Of a stretch of 64,000 nucleotides of DNA, positions 39,510-49,774 are shown piece by piece; within the stretch, counting starts at the first letter, position 1; each line of letters starts with the position of its first letter. The notes under the pieces are model-generated. The model searched no databases, was not told the origin of the DNA, and saw only the letters and a program-made list of their open reading frames with translations. Source of the stretch: Enterobacter sp. RHBSTW-00175 (GTDB lineage Bacteria > Pseudomonadota > Gammaproteobacteria > Enterobacterales > Enterobacteriaceae); the NCBI RefSeq assembly GCF_013927005.1, contig NZ_CP055930.1, positions 1,426,001 through 1,490,000 on the forward strand. Reading direction: 5' to 3'. The position numbers were made by a program, and so were the translations under genes.

Positions 39510-40545
39510 ATATCAGCGCAATACTGCCCACAATCACTCCACTCAATGCCACCAGACCCGCAGTCAGCCACAGGGCTTTGGCCGGGAATGACTTACGCAG
39601 CATGATAAGCGACGGCAGGCTGATCGCAGGCAAGGTGATAAGCAGCGCCAGCGCCGGAGCAGTCCCCATGCCAGCCAGCATCATCGTCTGAACAATCGGG
39701 ATTTCAGCGGCCGTAGGGATAACAAACAGACAGCCTGCAATGGCCATCGCAATCACCCACAGCATCGAGTTATCGATAGCACCATCCGCATGAGGGAATA
39801 GCCAAACCCGCGCAGCCCCAAGCACCAGAACCGCCAGGATATACACCGGGATAGTGCTCCAGAACAGCTGCCAAAGTGCTTTGCCCCAACGCGCAAAGAA
39901 GCTGCCCTGTGGCTCGGCGATGGTCACGTCCACAGACACAGGCTCAACGGTCTTGTCTTTCACCAGGTTCTGCACAAGCGTTGCGACCACCAGCACCGTC
40001 AATAACCCTGCAACAAGGCGGATAAACGCAAAATGCCAGCCGAGGACAAACCCCATGAACACCAGTGTAGCCGGGTTCAGCAACGGGTTACCCATCCAGA
40101 ATGCCAGTGCACCGCCCATTGAAACGCGCTGGCGGCGCATTCCGGCCGCGACAGGCGCTGCGCAGCAAGAACACATCATGCCAGGCAAAGAGAATATCGT
40201 CCCCAGAAGCGTGCCCTGAAAACGCGGCTGCCCTAAGGTTTTCACCAGCCAGTTACGCGGGATAAGCACCTGAATCAGTGAGCCTAAGAGCACACCCAAC
40301 ACTGCAGCTTTCCAGACGGCAAGGAAATAGACCATCGCGTAATCCCACGCCGCCTGAAGCGGGCTGGAATCAGCCTGAGCAAGAATGGATTTGCCGATAC
40401 TGTGCGTTTCGGCGGCAGTGAATGCTTTTCCGTAATAGGGCTGCCACTTCACATACCAAAGACCAACGATAACAACGAGAAAGAAGAGAGCGGGTTTCCA
40501 CCATTGAAATGGCGTAGCCGCCTGAGATGAAGACTGACCAGTCAT
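39508..40545 (-). CDS. yraQ: YraQ, putative permease
   Basis: A 345-aa integral membrane protein of the UPF0718/DUF318 permease family, with about eight hydrophobic segments. Cysteines in PGMMCSCCAAPVAAGM near residue 120 are notable and conserved in the family. Substrate is not known. It lies upstream of nothing on this strand and 36 bases after the yraR stop. Confidence 0.9.
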   Translation of the reverse strand: MTGQSSSQAATPFQWWKPALFFLVVIVGLWYVKWQPYYGKAFTAAETHSIGKSILAQADSSPLQAAWDYAMVYFLAVWKAAVLGVLLGSLIQVLIPRNWLVKTLGQPRFQGTLLGTIFSLPGMMCSCCAAPVAAGMRRQRVSMGGALAFWMGNPLLNPATLVFMGFVLGWHFAFIRLVAGLLTVLVVATLVQNLVKDKTVEPVSVDVTIAEPQGSFFARWGKALWQLFWSTIPVYILAVLVLGAARVWLFPHADGAIDNSMLWVIAMAIAGCLFVIPTAAEIPIVQTMMLAGMGTAPALALLITLPAISLPSLIMLRKSFPAKALWLTAGLVALSGVIVGSIALI

Positions 40546-40581
40546 AGCATTCCCCAGGGAGTGTTAATAAGCCCGAAGATA

Positions 40582-41226
40582 CTACGCCTCACCTCGCGCA
40601 AGTTCACGTAATTTTGCCGATGGGATAATGTTAACGCCCTCCTGCGATGGCGACAGCGCCTCTTTCAGCATTGCACGTGCGACATCACGCGCATGAATTG
40701 ATTTCCAGTTACCGGGAAGGATCCGAAACAAAGGCGCAAAAATCGACTCGTTAAAACGACGCTTGTCGCGGTGCCCCAGCAGCATGGAGGGGCGAACAAT
40801 CGTCAGATGTTCCCATTTCTGCGCAATCAGCGCGGCTTCCATTTTTCCTTTCACTTTGTTGTAAAAGAATGGCGAGTTTGCGTTTGCCCCCATCGAACTG
40901 ACGACCACCAGATGTTTGGCCCCGAGCCTTTTCGCCCTGAGTGCGGTATCCACAACCAGCGCGTAGTCAGCGTGAACAAACGCCGTTTTACTGCCCGCTT
41001 CACGGCGGGTCGTGCCCAGACAACAAAAGGCGATATCAATTGGGTCGCACACATGAGCCAGTGCATCGCTCAGTTTCGGCGCATGAGGATTAAAAACACC
41101 GGGCATGGCGGCAAGCGGACGACGCGTCGGGGCGGCGATGTAGTTCACTTTTCGCTCCTGAATCAGCATACGCAGCAGATACCCACCCACCAGCCCGGTC
41201 GCACCTGTAATTAGTACCTGACTCAT
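40582..41226 (-). CDS. yraR: YraR, NAD(P)-binding Rossmann protein
   Basis: A 214-aa member of the atypical short-chain dehydrogenase/NmrA-like superfamily. The N-terminal dinucleotide motif is [39 protein letters not shown] carries the Ser and the YxxxK-like Tyr/Lys pair (FYNKVKG), and [10 protein letters not shown] is also typical. Cellular role unknown. Start three bases after the yhbP stop. Confidence 0.9.
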   Translation of the reverse strand: MSQVLITGATGLVGGYLLRMLIQERKVNYIAAPTRRPLAAMPGVFNPHAPKLSDALAHVCDPIDIAFCCLGTTRREAGSKTAFVHADYALVVDTALRAKRLGAKHLVVVSSMGANANSPFFYNKVKGKMEAALIAQKWEHLTIVRPSMLLGHRDKRRFNESIFAPLFRILPGNWKSIHARDVARAMLKEALSPSQEGVNIIPSAKLRELARGEA

Positions 41227-41229
41227 ACC

Positions 41230-41658
41230 TTACTCCTGACGCAGCCAGTGGATCTTTTTACCAAACCCCAGTGTGTTATCTGTAAATTTTAGTTCATCAA
41301 GGCGGATTTCCCACACCGGCGCTTTAAGCGCAATGGCGACAGGAAAACGACGATTGTAGCGCCCGCGTTGCGCGTCGCTCTCTTCACCATCAAGACGACG
41401 GATCTCACCTTTGAACTGGACGCCACGGATCAAAGCGACCGTTTTCGGCTGGCCGTTAACCGTACCAGCGACCTTCGCCAGCTGGCCTGTCATCTGCGCA
41501 TGACGTGTTTTATCTTCACTTAAGACGTAGAAGGCCACGCGCTCAGGATCGTAGTAGTAGAACGCATTCGCACACCACATTTCACCGTCATCATAAACAC
41601 ACCAGGTGACGACATGTTGTTTCGCCAGCCAGCGGTTAATGGCCGTCAGTGTTTCCAT
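41230..41658 (-). CDS. yhbP: YhbP, flavin-reductase-like UPF0306 protein
   Basis: A 142-aa protein of the PNPOx-like split-barrel fold (UPF0306), with [20 protein letters not shown] and [20 protein letters not shown]. It probably binds a flavin, but no reaction is known. It is co-directional with yraR after three bases. yhbO, which lies near here in E. coli, is absent. Confidence 0.88.
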   Translation of the reverse strand: METLTAINRWLAKQHVVTWCVYDDGEMWCANAFYYYDPERVAFYVLSEDKTRHAQMTGQLAKVAGTVNGQPKTVALIRGVQFKGEIRRLDGEESDAQRGRYNRRFPVAIALKAPVWEIRLDELKFTDNTLGFGKKIHWLRQE

Positions 41659-41676
41659 TTTTCTTGTCTCTCATGC

Positions 41677-41694
41677 TAAGGTGCGTTCACCTTA
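41677..41694. promoter_or_regulatory. Inverted repeat, yhbP-yhbQ
   Basis: TAAGGTG-CGTT-CACCTTA, perfect 7-bp arms, in the 56-base gap between the divergent yhbP and yhbQ starts. Could be an operator for either gene; no factor is proposed. Confidence 0.35.
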
Positions 41695-41714
41695 ACATAC
41701 TGAATCTGTTTACC

Positions 41715-42002
41715 GTGTCCTGGTTTCTTTATCTTGTCCGCACCGCTGATAACGCACTCTATACCGGGATCACCACCGATGTGGAGCGGCGTTTCCTGGA
41801 ACATCAAACGGGGAAAGGGGCAAAAGCGCTACGCGGGAAAGGGGAATTGCGGCTGGCCTTTTCGGCTCACGTGGGCGATCGTTCGCTGGCGCTCAGGCTG
41901 GAATACCGCATCAAGCAGCTGACGAAGCGCCAGAAAGAGCGCCTCGTCGCCGGAGACGGGTCGTTTGAGGCGCTACGTGAGAGCCTGATTAAAAGCGATT
42001 GA
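41715..42002 (+). CDS. yhbQ: YhbQ, GIY-YIG domain protein
   Basis: A 95-aa GIY-YIG nuclease-superfamily protein. Motif residues are [20 protein letters not shown] and [20 protein letters not shown], with Arg and Glu of the catalytic core. E. coli YhbQ is 100 aa. The GTG at 41715 aligns with its start, but the binding site before it is weak; the frame is open back to 41649, so the start is uncertain. Confidence 0.85.
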   Translation: MSWFLYLVRTADNALYTGITTDVERRFLEHQTGKGAKALRGKGELRLAFSAHVGDRSLALRLEYRIKQLTKRQKERLVAGDGSFEALRESLIKSD

Positions 42003-42492
42003 AGTGGTCGTGGTATTCCACCAGCCCGTTTACACCGTTCAGGGCATCATCTGCCAGGCGATGCAGCTGGAAGGCAGACTCGGTGCCCGGCCAGCGACAG
42101 CGCAGATCGTAATGCGCCGCCTGTTCAAAGCCTAAACGACCGTAGAACGCAGGATCACCCAGCGTAACAACGGCGGCATAACCGAACTCATTCAGCGAAT
42201 CCAGTCCTTCATAGACCAGCTGGCGGGCAAGGCCCTGGCCACGGTAGCTTTCGTCTACCGCCAGCGGTGCCATTCCCACCCACTGAAGCTCTTCACCCTG
42301 AACCGTCACCGGGCTGAACGCCACATAACCGACAACCTGACCTTCGTCATCGGTGGCAACCAGACCCAGGGTGATCAGGCCATCTTCGCGGAGATCGTGG
42401 ACCAGTCGGGCTTCGGCATCGCTCGCAAAAGAACGGCGTAATAACGCATCGATACCCGGTGCATCAATTCCAATTTCAACTCGAATCAGCAT
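41989..42492 (-). CDS. yhbS: YhbS, GNAT acetyltransferase
   Basis: A 167-aa GNAT-family N-acetyltransferase, same length as E. coli. The acetyl-CoA loop is [11 protein letters not shown], followed by [20 protein letters not shown]. Its 3' end overlaps that of yhbQ by 14 bases and its 5' end overlaps ubiT by 7. E. coli YhbS is linked to tRNA acylation fidelity or resistance traits only loosely; substrate unknown. Confidence 0.92.
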   Translation of the reverse strand: MLIRVEIGIDAPGIDALLRRSFASDAEARLVHDLREDGLITLGLVATDDEGQVVGYVAFSPVTVQGEELQWVGMAPLAVDESYRGQGLARQLVYEGLDSLNEFGYAAVVTLGDPAFYGRLGFEQAAHYDLRCRWPGTESAFQLHRLADDALNGVNGLVEYHDHFNRF

Positions 42493-43010
42493 GGCTCACC
42501 TACTGAAGTGTGTTTGCTTTCAGGCGGGCTTTTCAGCCCAGCCTCTACAAAATCAGCCATTTGCAGCAGAACCACGCGCAGCGCTTTCGGCATCTGCTCC
42601 AGCTCAATGGCATCCATCAAATTTTTCACGTACAGGCCAAGCTCCGTATCCCCTTCGATAACCAGACGACGCTGGAAGAAGAGTGTGTCGGGATCTTGCT
42701 TACGCGCGGCGATCATCAGCAGATCGCTGGCATTAGCGCTAAAGCTTACGTCTGCCTCAGCCGATTCACGAACAATCAGCTGGTCATTCTCTACCGAAGT
42801 AAACCAGCGCAGCCCGATATCGCGGACTTCAATACTCAGCCAGCGGCCATCAAGGAATTCCAGCTCACCTTCCTGTAACGCCTGGCGGAATTGCCAGCTC
42901 AGCACTTGCTCCAGAACCTGGCGTTTCAGCGCGAAAGGCGTCAATTTTACCGGCACGCTCAGCATTGATGGACCAAATTGTACGAGTCGTGAACGCAGTT
43001 TATCCAGCAC
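42486..43010 (-). CDS. ubiT: UbiT, O2-independent ubiquinone biosynthesis protein (YhbT)
   Basis: A 174-aa SCP2-domain lipid-binding protein that, with UbiU and UbiV, is needed to make ubiquinone without oxygen. SCP2 features run from about 40 to 150 (LEFLDGRWLSIEVRDIGLRW; QDPDTLFFQRRLVIEGDTEL). Start is GTG with GGAG eight bases upstream. It is divergent from ubiUV over about 220 bases. Confidence 0.95.
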   Translation of the reverse strand: MLDKLRSRLVQFGPSMLSVPVKLTPFALKRQVLEQVLSWQFRQALQEGELEFLDGRWLSIEVRDIGLRWFTSVENDQLIVRESAEADVSFSANASDLLMIAARKQDPDTLFFQRRLVIEGDTELGLYVKNLMDAIELEQMPKALRVVLLQMADFVEAGLKSPPESKHTSVGEPC

Positions 43011-43230
43011 GAGCTTTACTCCCTGATATCTATAGTCCTGTTATTTTGCCATATCCTGAGACCAACATAGCGGCGTAAATCAACAAACCGTCGTCCGGTG
43101 TGACCCATTATTGGTGCCATCAATACGCCATTAGCTGCCTTAAATCAAAAATTGTCGCGTATGGGTTAATTAAAATCCCAGTTCGTTAACAATTTTGCGA
43201 TCGCTGAGATCGAGATTATCAGGATAAATT
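43011..43230. promoter_or_regulatory. ubiT-ubiUV divergent promoter region
   Basis: 220 bases between divergent ubiT and ubiU. ATCAA preceded by TTAA at 43135-43148 (CTGCCTTAAATCAA) forms one perfect FNR half-site with a poor partner. FNR activation of ubiUV is known from E. coli; the site here is tentative. Confidence 0.4.
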
Positions 43231-44226
43231 ATGGAGCTGCTCTGCCCTGCCGGAAACCTTCCGGCGCTTAAGGCGGCCATCGAAAATGGTGCCGATGCGG
43301 TTTATATCGGGCTGAAAGATGATACCAACGCCCGCCATTTTGCTGGCCTCAACTTTACGGAGAAAAAGCTTCAGGAAGCCGTTAACTTCGTCCACCAGCA
43401 CCGCCGCAAGCTGCATATTGCAATCAATACCTTCGCCCATCCTGATGGCTACGCCCGCTGGCAACGCGCGGTGGACATGGCGGCACAGCTGGGGGCCGAT
43501 GCACTGATCCTGGCCGACCTCGCTATGCTTGAGTATGCAGCAGAACGTTATCCGCATATCGAGCGTCATGTCTCTGTTCAGGCATCCGCCACCAACGAAG
43601 AAGCCGTTCGCTTCTACCATCGCCACTTTGACGTGGCCCGCGTGGTGCTGCCGCGCGTGCTCTCTATTCATCAGGTTAAGCAACTCGCCCGCGTCACGCC
43701 AGTTCCGCTGGAAGTTTTTGCGTTCGGCAGCCTGTGCATCATGGCGGAAGGACGTTGCTATCTCTCCTCTTATTTAACCGGTGAATCCCCGAACACCGTG
43801 GGTGCCTGTTCCCCTGCCCGCTTTGTGCGCTGGCAGCAAACGCCGCAAGGACTGGAATCTCGCCTGAATGAAGTGCTGATCGACCGTTACCAGGATGGCG
43901 AAAACGCCGGCTACCCGACGCTGTGCAAAGGCCGCTATCTGGTCGATGGCGAGCGCTATCATGCGCTGGAAGAGCCCACCAGCCTCAACACCCTGGAACT
44001 GCTGCCAGAATTACTGGCGGCGAACATTGCGTCCGTGAAAATCGAAGGTCGCCAGCGTAGCCCTGCCTATGTGAGCCAGGTGGCAAAAGTCTGGCGTCAG
44101 GCCATCGACCGCTGCATGGCAGACCCACAAAACTATGCGCCGCAACCCGCCTGGATGGACACGCTCGGTTCAATGTCCGAAGGCACGCAAACCACGCTTG
44201 GCGCGTATCACCGTAAATGGCAGTGA
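43231..44226 (+). CDS. ubiU: UbiU, anaerobic ubiquinone hydroxylation subunit (YhbU)
   Basis: A 331-aa U32 peptidase-family protein, partner of UbiV in O2-independent hydroxylation of ubiquinone precursors. Cluster-binding cysteines are visible: LCIMAEGRC (C-x6-C), then 16 residues to GAC, then YPTLCKG, matching the four 4Fe-4S ligands of the E. coli protein. The N-terminus ELLCPAGNLPALKAAIENGA is typical of the family. Confidence 0.95.
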   Translation: MELLCPAGNLPALKAAIENGADAVYIGLKDDTNARHFAGLNFTEKKLQEAVNFVHQHRRKLHIAINTFAHPDGYARWQRAVDMAAQLGADALILADLAMLEYAAERYPHIERHVSVQASATNEEAVRFYHRHFDVARVVLPRVLSIHQVKQLARVTPVPLEVFAFGSLCIMAEGRCYLSSYLTGESPNTVGACSPARFVRWQQTPQGLESRLNEVLIDRYQDGENAGYPTLCKGRYLVDGERYHALEEPTSLNTLELLPELLAANIASVKIEGRQRSPAYVSQVAKVWRQAIDRCMADPQNYAPQPAWMDTLGSMSEGTQTTLGAYHRKWQ

Positions 44227-44233
44227 GAAGACC

Positions 44234-45112
44234 ATGAAATATTCATTAGGGCCAGTGCTGTACTACTGGTCAAAAGAGACGCTGGAAGATTTCTACCAGC
44301 AGGCGGCGACAAGCAGCGCCGATGTGATTTATCTCGGCGAGGCGGTATGCAGCAAGCGCCGGGCAACAAAAGTGGGTGACTGGCTGGATATGGCCAAAAA
44401 CCTGGCGGGAAGCGGCAAGCAGGTTGTGCTCTCCACCCTGGCGCTGGTTCAGGCCTCATCCGAACTGGGTGAGCTGAAACGCTATGTGGAAAACGGTGAT
44501 TTTCTGATAGAGGCAAGCGATCTTGGCGTGGTGAACATGTGCGCCGAACGTAAACTGCCGTTTGTCGCCGGACATGCCCTGAACTGCTATAACGCCGTCA
44601 CGCTGCGTCTGCTGTTGAAACAAGGTATGACGCGCTGGTGTATGCCGGTCGAACTCTCCCGCGACTGGCTGGTGAATCTGCTGAACCAGTGCGAAGAGCT
44701 TGGCATCCGTAACCAGTTCGACGTGGAAGTGTTGAGCTATGGCCACCTGCCGCTGGCCTACTCCGCGCGCTGTTTTACCGCACGCTCTGAAGATCGCCCG
44801 AAAGACGAATGCGAAACCTGCTGCATCAAGTATCCAAACGGACGCAGTATGCTGTCGCAGGAAAATCAGCAGGTCTTTGTCCTCAACGGTATTCAGACCA
44901 TGAGTGGCTATGTCTACAACCTCGGCAACGAACTGGCATCGATGAACGGGCTGGTGGACATGGTGCGCTTATCTCCGCTGGATACCAACGTGTTTGCGAT
45001 GCTGGATGCCTTCCGCGCTAACGAAAACGGTTCGTCTCCGCTGCCGCTGACCGCTAATAGTGACTGCAATGGTTACTGGAAGCGTCTCGCCGGCCTGGAA
45101 CTTCAGGCCTAA
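44234..45112 (+). CDS. ubiV: UbiV, anaerobic ubiquinone hydroxylation subunit (YhbV)
   Basis: A 292-aa U32-family protein that forms the heterodimer with UbiU. Cluster ligands: Cys39 (GEAVCSKRR), then ARC-x12-C and ETCC near residues 180-197, same spacing as in E. coli. The start is the ATG at 44234, eight bases after the ubiU stop; the frame is open upstream inside ubiU. Confidence 0.95.
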   Translation: MKYSLGPVLYYWSKETLEDFYQQAATSSADVIYLGEAVCSKRRATKVGDWLDMAKNLAGSGKQVVLSTLALVQASSELGELKRYVENGDFLIEASDLGVVNMCAERKLPFVAGHALNCYNAVTLRLLLKQGMTRWCMPVELSRDWLVNLLNQCEELGIRNQFDVEVLSYGHLPLAYSARCFTARSEDRPKDECETCCIKYPNGRSMLSQENQQVFVLNGIQTMSGYVYNLGNELASMNGLVDMVRLSPLDTNVFAMLDAFRANENGSSPLPLTANSDCNGYWKRLAGLELQA

Positions 45113-45190
45113 AAAAGGCTCACTTTGTTAACAACGGTTACTAAACTTTGATGCAGTATTAAAGACTGACCGTCGATAAAGTGAGCTGCT

Positions 45191-46198
45191 ATGACCGCTA
45201 AAACCATTCCATTTTCGGTGCTGGACCTAGCACCGATCCCTCAAAGTGCCTCCGCGAGAGAAGCCTTTTCGCACTCTCTCGATCTTGCTCAACTAGCCGA
45301 AAAGCGTGGTTATCACCGCTACTGGCTTGCGGAGCATCACAACATGGTGGGTATCGCCAGCGCTGCGACATCGGTACTGATTGGCTACCTGGCAGCAAAC
45401 ACCACCACCCTGCACCTGGGCTCTGGCGGCGTTATGTTGCCAAACCATGCCCCACTGGTGATAGCCGAGCAGTTTGGCACATTGAATACCCTCTATCCGG
45501 GTCGTATTGATTTGGGTCTTGGCCGGGCACCGGGTAGCGATCAGCCGACAATGCGTGCCCTGCGCCGCCATATGAGTGGCGACATCGACAATTTCCCGCG
45601 CGATGTGGCTGAGCTGGTGGACTGGTTCGATGCGCGCGATCCTAATCCGCACGTGCGCCCTGTGCCGGGCTACGGTGAGAAGATCCCCGTTTGGCTGCTG
45701 GGTTCGAGCCTGTATAGCGCTCAGCTGGCCGCGCAGCTCGGCCTGCCGTTTGCATTTGCCTCGCACTTTGCGCCCGATATGCTGCACCAGGCGCTGCATC
45801 TTTACCGCACGAATTTCAAACCGTCCGAACGGCTGGAAAAACCGTACGCGATGGTGTGTATCAACATCATTGCCGCCGACAGCAATCGCGATGCGGAATT
45901 CCTGTTTACCTCTATGCAGCAGGCATTTGTGAAACTGCGTCGCGGCGAAACGGGCCAGTTGCCGCCACCGGTAGAGAATATGCACCAGCTGTGGTCTGCT
46001 TCCGAGCAGTATGGCGTGCAGCAAGCGCTGAGCATGTCTCTGGTGGGTGATAAAGCGAAAGTGCGTCACGGCCTGGAAGCCGTGCTGCGAGAGACGCAGG
46101 CGGATGAGATTATGGTTAACGGGCAAATTTTCGATCACCAGGCGCGTTTGCACTCGTTTGAGCTGGCAATGCAGGTGAAAGAGGAGTTGGTGGGGTAG
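45191..46198 (+). CDS. yhbW: YhbW, luciferase-like flavin monooxygenase
   Basis: A 335-aa bacterial-luciferase-family protein, usual length. Motifs are [49 protein letters not shown] and [19 protein letters not shown]. It probably uses FMN; substrate unknown. It lies 78 bases after ubiV and may be co-transcribed with it. REP hairpins follow. Confidence 0.92.
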   Translation: MTAKTIPFSVLDLAPIPQSASAREAFSHSLDLAQLAEKRGYHRYWLAEHHNMVGIASAATSVLIGYLAANTTTLHLGSGGVMLPNHAPLVIAEQFGTLNTLYPGRIDLGLGRAPGSDQPTMRALRRHMSGDIDNFPRDVAELVDWFDARDPNPHVRPVPGYGEKIPVWLLGSSLYSAQLAAQLGLPFAFASHFAPDMLHQALHLYRTNFKPSERLEKPYAMVCINIIAADSNRDAEFLFTSMQQAFVKLRRGETGQLPPPVENMHQLWSASEQYGVQQALSMSLVGDKAKVRHGLEAVLRETQADEIMVNGQIFDHQARLHSFELAMQVKEELVG

Positions 46199-46205
46199 TT
46201 TTTTT

Positions 46206-46276
46206 GCCGGATGGCGGCTTCGCCTTATCCGGCCTACACGCTCCATGTAGGCCCGGTAAGCGTAGCGCCACCGGGC
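46206..46276. repeat. Two REP hairpins (BIME-like)
   Basis: GCCGGATGGCGGC/GCCTTATCCGGC at 46206-46233 and GCCCGGTAAGCG/CGCCACCGGGC at 46250-46276, between convergent yhbW and mtr. Confidence 0.75.
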
Positions 46277-46283
46277 TTTCTGT

Positions 46284-47528
46284 TTACTGATACACCGGTA
46301 GCAGATTAAAGCTCGACAACACATGCACCAGCGCGTTGCCAACACCAAACACCAGAATCAGCGCAATCATTGGCTTGCCGCCCCAGACGCGGAATGTCGG
46401 GCTACCAAAACGCTTACGTGATTTACGCGCCAGCAGCGCCGGCACAATCGCCGCCCAGATGGTAGCCGCCAGTCCTGCGTAGCCAATGGCGTACAGGAAA
46501 CCGTTCGGCCACAGCAGGCCGCCTACAATCGGTGGCAGGAAGGTCAGCAATGCGGTTTTGAAGCGCCCCATCGCAGAATCATCAAAGCCAAACAGATCCG
46601 CCAGATAATCGAACAAGCCTAACGTCACGCCGAGGAAAGAGCTCGCCACCGCAAAGTTGGAGAATACCACCAGCAGCAGATCCAGACTGCGGCTGTTCAG
46701 CACACCGCTCAGCGCCTGAACCAGCACATCAATGTTACCGCCCTTCTGCGCGATACCAATAAATTCCGGACGCGGGATGTTCCCCATCGTCCCCAGCAGC
46801 CAAATCACGTACAGCCCCAGCGCCAGCAGCGTGCCGTAGACCAGACACTTCACAATGGTACGCGGATCTTTGCCGTAATATTTCATCAGGCTCGGTACGT
46901 TCCCGTGGTAGCCAAACGATGCCAGACAGAACGGCAGGGTCATCAGCAGGTACGGCGTATAGGAGGTATTCGCTTCCGCCACGTTAAAGAGCGTGGTCGG
47001 GGTAACGTGCCCCAGCAGGCTGCCGAAGGTCAGGAAGAAGGTAATCACCTTGGCGCCCAGCACAATCGCCGTCATACGGCTGACCGCTTTGGTGCTTAAC
47101 CAGACAATGAACGCCACGCCCAGTGCAAAGCACAGCCCTGCCAGACGTGCCGGGACGTTCAGGGACATCTCCGAGAAGGTGTGATGCAGAATCGAACCAC
47201 TGGCAGAGATGTACGCGTAAGTCAGGATATAGAGCACGAACGCAATGGAAATACCATTCACCACGTTCCAGCCTTTCCCGAGCAGGTCTTTGGTGATGGT
47301 GTCGAAGCTGGAGCCAATACGGTAGTTCAGGTTGGCTTCGAGGATCATCAGCCCGGAGTGCAGCATACAGAACCAGGTGAAGACCAGCGCCGCCAGCGAC
47401 CAGAAGAACCACGCACCGGACATAACCACCGGCAGGGAGAACATACCCGCACCAATGATGGTTCCGCCGATGATCACCACGCCGCCTAACAGCGAAGGTG
47501 ATGTTTGTGTGGTGGTTAGTGTCGCCAT
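46284..47528 (-). CDS. mtr: Mtr, high-affinity tryptophan permease
   Basis: A 414-aa HAAAP-family inner membrane symporter, with about 11 membrane segments starting from [20 protein letters not shown]. It is the same length as in E. coli. Upstream is a TrpR-type operator, consistent with regulation by TrpR and TyrR. Confidence 0.95.
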   Translation of the reverse strand: MATLTTTQTSPSLLGGVVIIGGTIIGAGMFSLPVVMSGAWFFWSLAALVFTWFCMLHSGLMILEANLNYRIGSSFDTITKDLLGKGWNVVNGISIAFVLYILTYAYISASGSILHHTFSEMSLNVPARLAGLCFALGVAFIVWLSTKAVSRMTAIVLGAKVITFFLTFGSLLGHVTPTTLFNVAEANTSYTPYLLMTLPFCLASFGYHGNVPSLMKYYGKDPRTIVKCLVYGTLLALGLYVIWLLGTMGNIPRPEFIGIAQKGGNIDVLVQALSGVLNSRSLDLLLVVFSNFAVASSFLGVTLGLFDYLADLFGFDDSAMGRFKTALLTFLPPIVGGLLWPNGFLYAIGYAGLAATIWAAIVPALLARKSRKRFGSPTFRVWGGKPMIALILVFGVGNALVHVLSSFNLLPVYQ

Positions 47529-47580
47529 ACAGCCATGTCTCCAGTTAAAAATATTGGTCCTGCATTTTAATGTGCTGCAC

Positions 47581-47600
47581 TGTACCAGTACAAGAGTACA
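47581..47600 (-). promoter_or_regulatory. TrpR operator at mtr
   Basis: On the minus strand GTACTCTTGTACTGGTACAG resembles the known mtr TrpR operator. Its TTGTAC part serves as a -35 element, followed 17 bases later by a weak -10 (TTAAAA), so TrpR binding would block RNA polymerase. Confidence 0.7.
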
Positions 47601-47607
47601 AAGGGAA

Positions 47608-47640
47608 TAAAAAAAGCCCCGATAGATGTTATCGGGGCTG
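47608..47640 (-). terminator. deaD terminator
   Basis: AGCCCCGATAACA/TATCGGGGCT hairpin then TTTTTTT on the minus strand, after the deaD stop and before the mtr promoter. Confidence 0.88.
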
Positions 47641-47656
47641 TATATTTTACTTTACG
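47639..47656 (-). promoter_or_regulatory. Possible TyrR box upstream of mtr
   Basis: CGTAAA-GTAAAA-TATACA matches the TyrR box TGTAAA-N6-TTTACA with two mismatches. TyrR activation of mtr is known, but this box lies before the deaD terminator and the match is imperfect. Confidence 0.3.
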
Positions 47657-47671
47657 TCAGAAGCGTAAGGT

Positions 47672-49594
47672 TTACGCGTCACGGCGACGGCTTGAGCCTT
47701 CATCGCGACGTGGACCACGGCTTTCACGACGTTCGCCGCTGAAGCGACCTGCGCCTGGCGCGCCGCCTTCACGACGAGGACCACGACCGCCTTCACGACG
47801 CTCACCGCCACCGAAGCTACGACGTTCGCCAGATGGACGATCACCACCACGACGTTCGCTACGCTCACGCGGCTGAGCATCACCCATCAACTGCATGTTC
47901 ATCGGCTTGTTCAGGATGCGAGTACGAGTAAAGTGCTGCAATACTTCGCCCGGCATACCTTTTGGCAGCTCGATAGTAGAGTGAGAACCGAACAGCTTGA
48001 TGTTACCGATGTAACGGCTGCTGATGTCGCCTTCGTTAGCGATCGCGCCAACGATATGACGTACTTCAACGCCATCATCACGACCCACTTCAATGCGATA
48101 CAGTTCCATTTCGCCTGCGTCACGACGCTCACGACGTGGACGGTCTTCGCCACCACGCTCTGGGCGGTCAGCACGCGGACCACGGTCATTACGATCGTTA
48201 CGGTCACCACGACGTTCGAAACGCTCGTCACGGTCGCGGAATTCACGCTTAGGACGCATCGGTGCATCTGGTGGAACAATCAGAGAACGCTCGCCCTGTG
48301 CCATTTTCAGCAGCGCAGCAGCCAGTGACTCGATATCCAGCTCTTCGCCTTCAGCGGTTGGCTGAATCTGCGCCAGCAGTGCACGGTACTGGTCCAGATC
48401 GCTGCTTTCCAGCTGCTGCTGTACTTTCGCGGCGAATTTTTCCAGACGGCGTTTGCCCAGCAGGTCTGCGTTTGGCAGCTCAGCTTCTGGAATAGTCAGC
48501 TTCATGGTGCGTTCAATGTTACGCAGCAGACGGCGTTCACGGTTCTCAACGAACAGCAGCGCACGACCCGCACGACCCGCACGACCGGTACGACCGATAC
48601 GGTGAACGTAAGACTCTGAATCCATTGGGATATCATAGTTAACAACCAGGCTGATACGTTCAACGTCCAGACCACGTGCTGCCACGTCGGTTGCAATCAG
48701 GATATCCAGACGACCGTCTTTCAGACGCTCCAGAGTCTGCTCACGCAGGGCCTGGTTCATGTCGCCGTTCAGCGCTGCGCTGTTGTAGCCGCTACGTTCC
48801 AGAGCTTCAGCCACTTCCAGAGTCGCGTTTTTGGTACGAACGAAGATGATCGCCGCATCAAAATCTTCTGCTTCCAGGAAGCGTACCAGCGCTTCGTTTT
48901 TGCGCATACCGTACACAGACCAGTAGCTCTGGCTGATGTCCGGGCGAGTGGTTACGCTGGACTGAATACGCACTTCCTGCGGATCTTTCATAAAGCGACG
49001 GGTAATGCGACGGATTGCTTCTGGCATGGTTGCAGAGAACAGAGCGGTCTGATGACCTTCCGGGATCTGCGCCATAATGGTTTCTACGTCTTCGATGAAG
49101 CCCATACGCAGCATTTCATCTGCTTCATCCAGTACCAGACCACTCAGTTTAGAGAGGTCCAGAGTACCGCGCTTCAGGTGATCCAGCAGACGACCCGGCG
49201 TACCGACGACAATCTGAGGACCCTGGCGCAGGGCGCGTAACTGCACGTCATAACGCTGGCCGCCGTACAGGGCTACCACGTTTACGCCGCGCATATGTTT
49301 AGAGAATTCCGTCATTGCTTCAGCAACCTGAACAGCCAGTTCACGGGTCGGAGCCAGGACGAGGATCTGCGGTGCGCGCAGGTCCGGATCGATGTTGTTC
49401 AGCAGCGGCAGCGAGAATGCCGCAGTTTTACCGCTACCAGTCTGGGCCATGCCCAGCACGTCACGACCAGAGAGCAGATGTGGGATACATTCTGCCTGGA
49501 TCGGAGATGGTTTTTCGTAACCCAGATCGTTAAGGGCTTCAAGGATAGGAGCCTTCAGGCCCAGATCTGCAAAAGTGGTTTCGAATTCAGCCAT
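47672..49594 (-). CDS. deaD: DeaD/CsdA, DEAD-box RNA helicase
   Basis: A 640-aa DEAD-box helicase acting in ribosome assembly and mRNA decay in the cold. Motifs in order: Q motif [13 protein letters not shown], Walker [42 protein letters not shown] and [10 protein letters not shown]. After about residue 480 is a DbpA-like RNA-binding domain ([20 protein letters not shown]), flanked by Arg/Gly/Asp-rich tails. An upstream TTG could add three codons; ATG at 49594 is the known start. yrbN overlaps the start. Confidence 0.95.
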   Translation of the reverse strand: MAEFETTFADLGLKAPILEALNDLGYEKPSPIQAECIPHLLSGRDVLGMAQTGSGKTAAFSLPLLNNIDPDLRAPQILVLAPTRELAVQVAEAMTEFSKHMRGVNVVALYGGQRYDVQLRALRQGPQIVVGTPGRLLDHLKRGTLDLSKLSGLVLDEADEMLRMGFIEDVETIMAQIPEGHQTALFSATMPEAIRRITRRFMKDPQEVRIQSSVTTRPDISQSYWSVYGMRKNEALVRFLEAEDFDAAIIFVRTKNATLEVAEALERSGYNSAALNGDMNQALREQTLERLKDGRLDILIATDVAARGLDVERISLVVNYDIPMDSESYVHRIGRTGRAGRAGRALLFVENRERRLLRNIERTMKLTIPEAELPNADLLGKRRLEKFAAKVQQQLESSDLDQYRALLAQIQPTAEGEELDIESLAAALLKMAQGERSLIVPPDAPMRPKREFRDRDERFERRGDRNDRNDRGPRADRPERGGEDRPRRERRDAGEMELYRIEVGRDDGVEVRHIVGAIANEGDISSRYIGNIKLFGSHSTIELPKGMPGEVLQHFTRTRILNKPMNMQLMGDAQPRERSERRGGDRPSGERRSFGGGERREGGRGPRREGGAPGAGRFSGERRESRGPRRDEGSSRRRDA

Positions 49595-49667
49595 GTAGTA
49601 CAAGTGCCTCGATATTAATGGCGGCCAGTCTACTTAGCTCATCGTGAAAATGATTAGCAATTTTCAT
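49587..49667 (-). CDS. yrbN: YrbN, 26-aa small protein upstream of deaD
   Basis: An ATG at 49667 opens a 26-codon frame, [20 protein letters not shown] followed by ALVLHG, ending at a TGA that overlaps the deaD start by eight bases. This nearly equals the E. coli YrbN peptide as I recall it, and sits in the same place between nlpI and deaD. The overlap suggests its translation is coupled to that of deaD. No strong Shine-Dalgarno is visible. Function unknown. Confidence 0.82.
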   Translation of the reverse strand: MKIANHFHDELSRLAAINIEALVLHG

Positions 49668-49774
49668 TGAAAAGTGTGAACCGGCTCAAAGTAGGTGTAT
49701 TGACGAACAACAACGCCCTCACCAGTTAAGGTGATGGCAATCAAAAGATTACGGGCTGATGTTTATGTCGTCAG

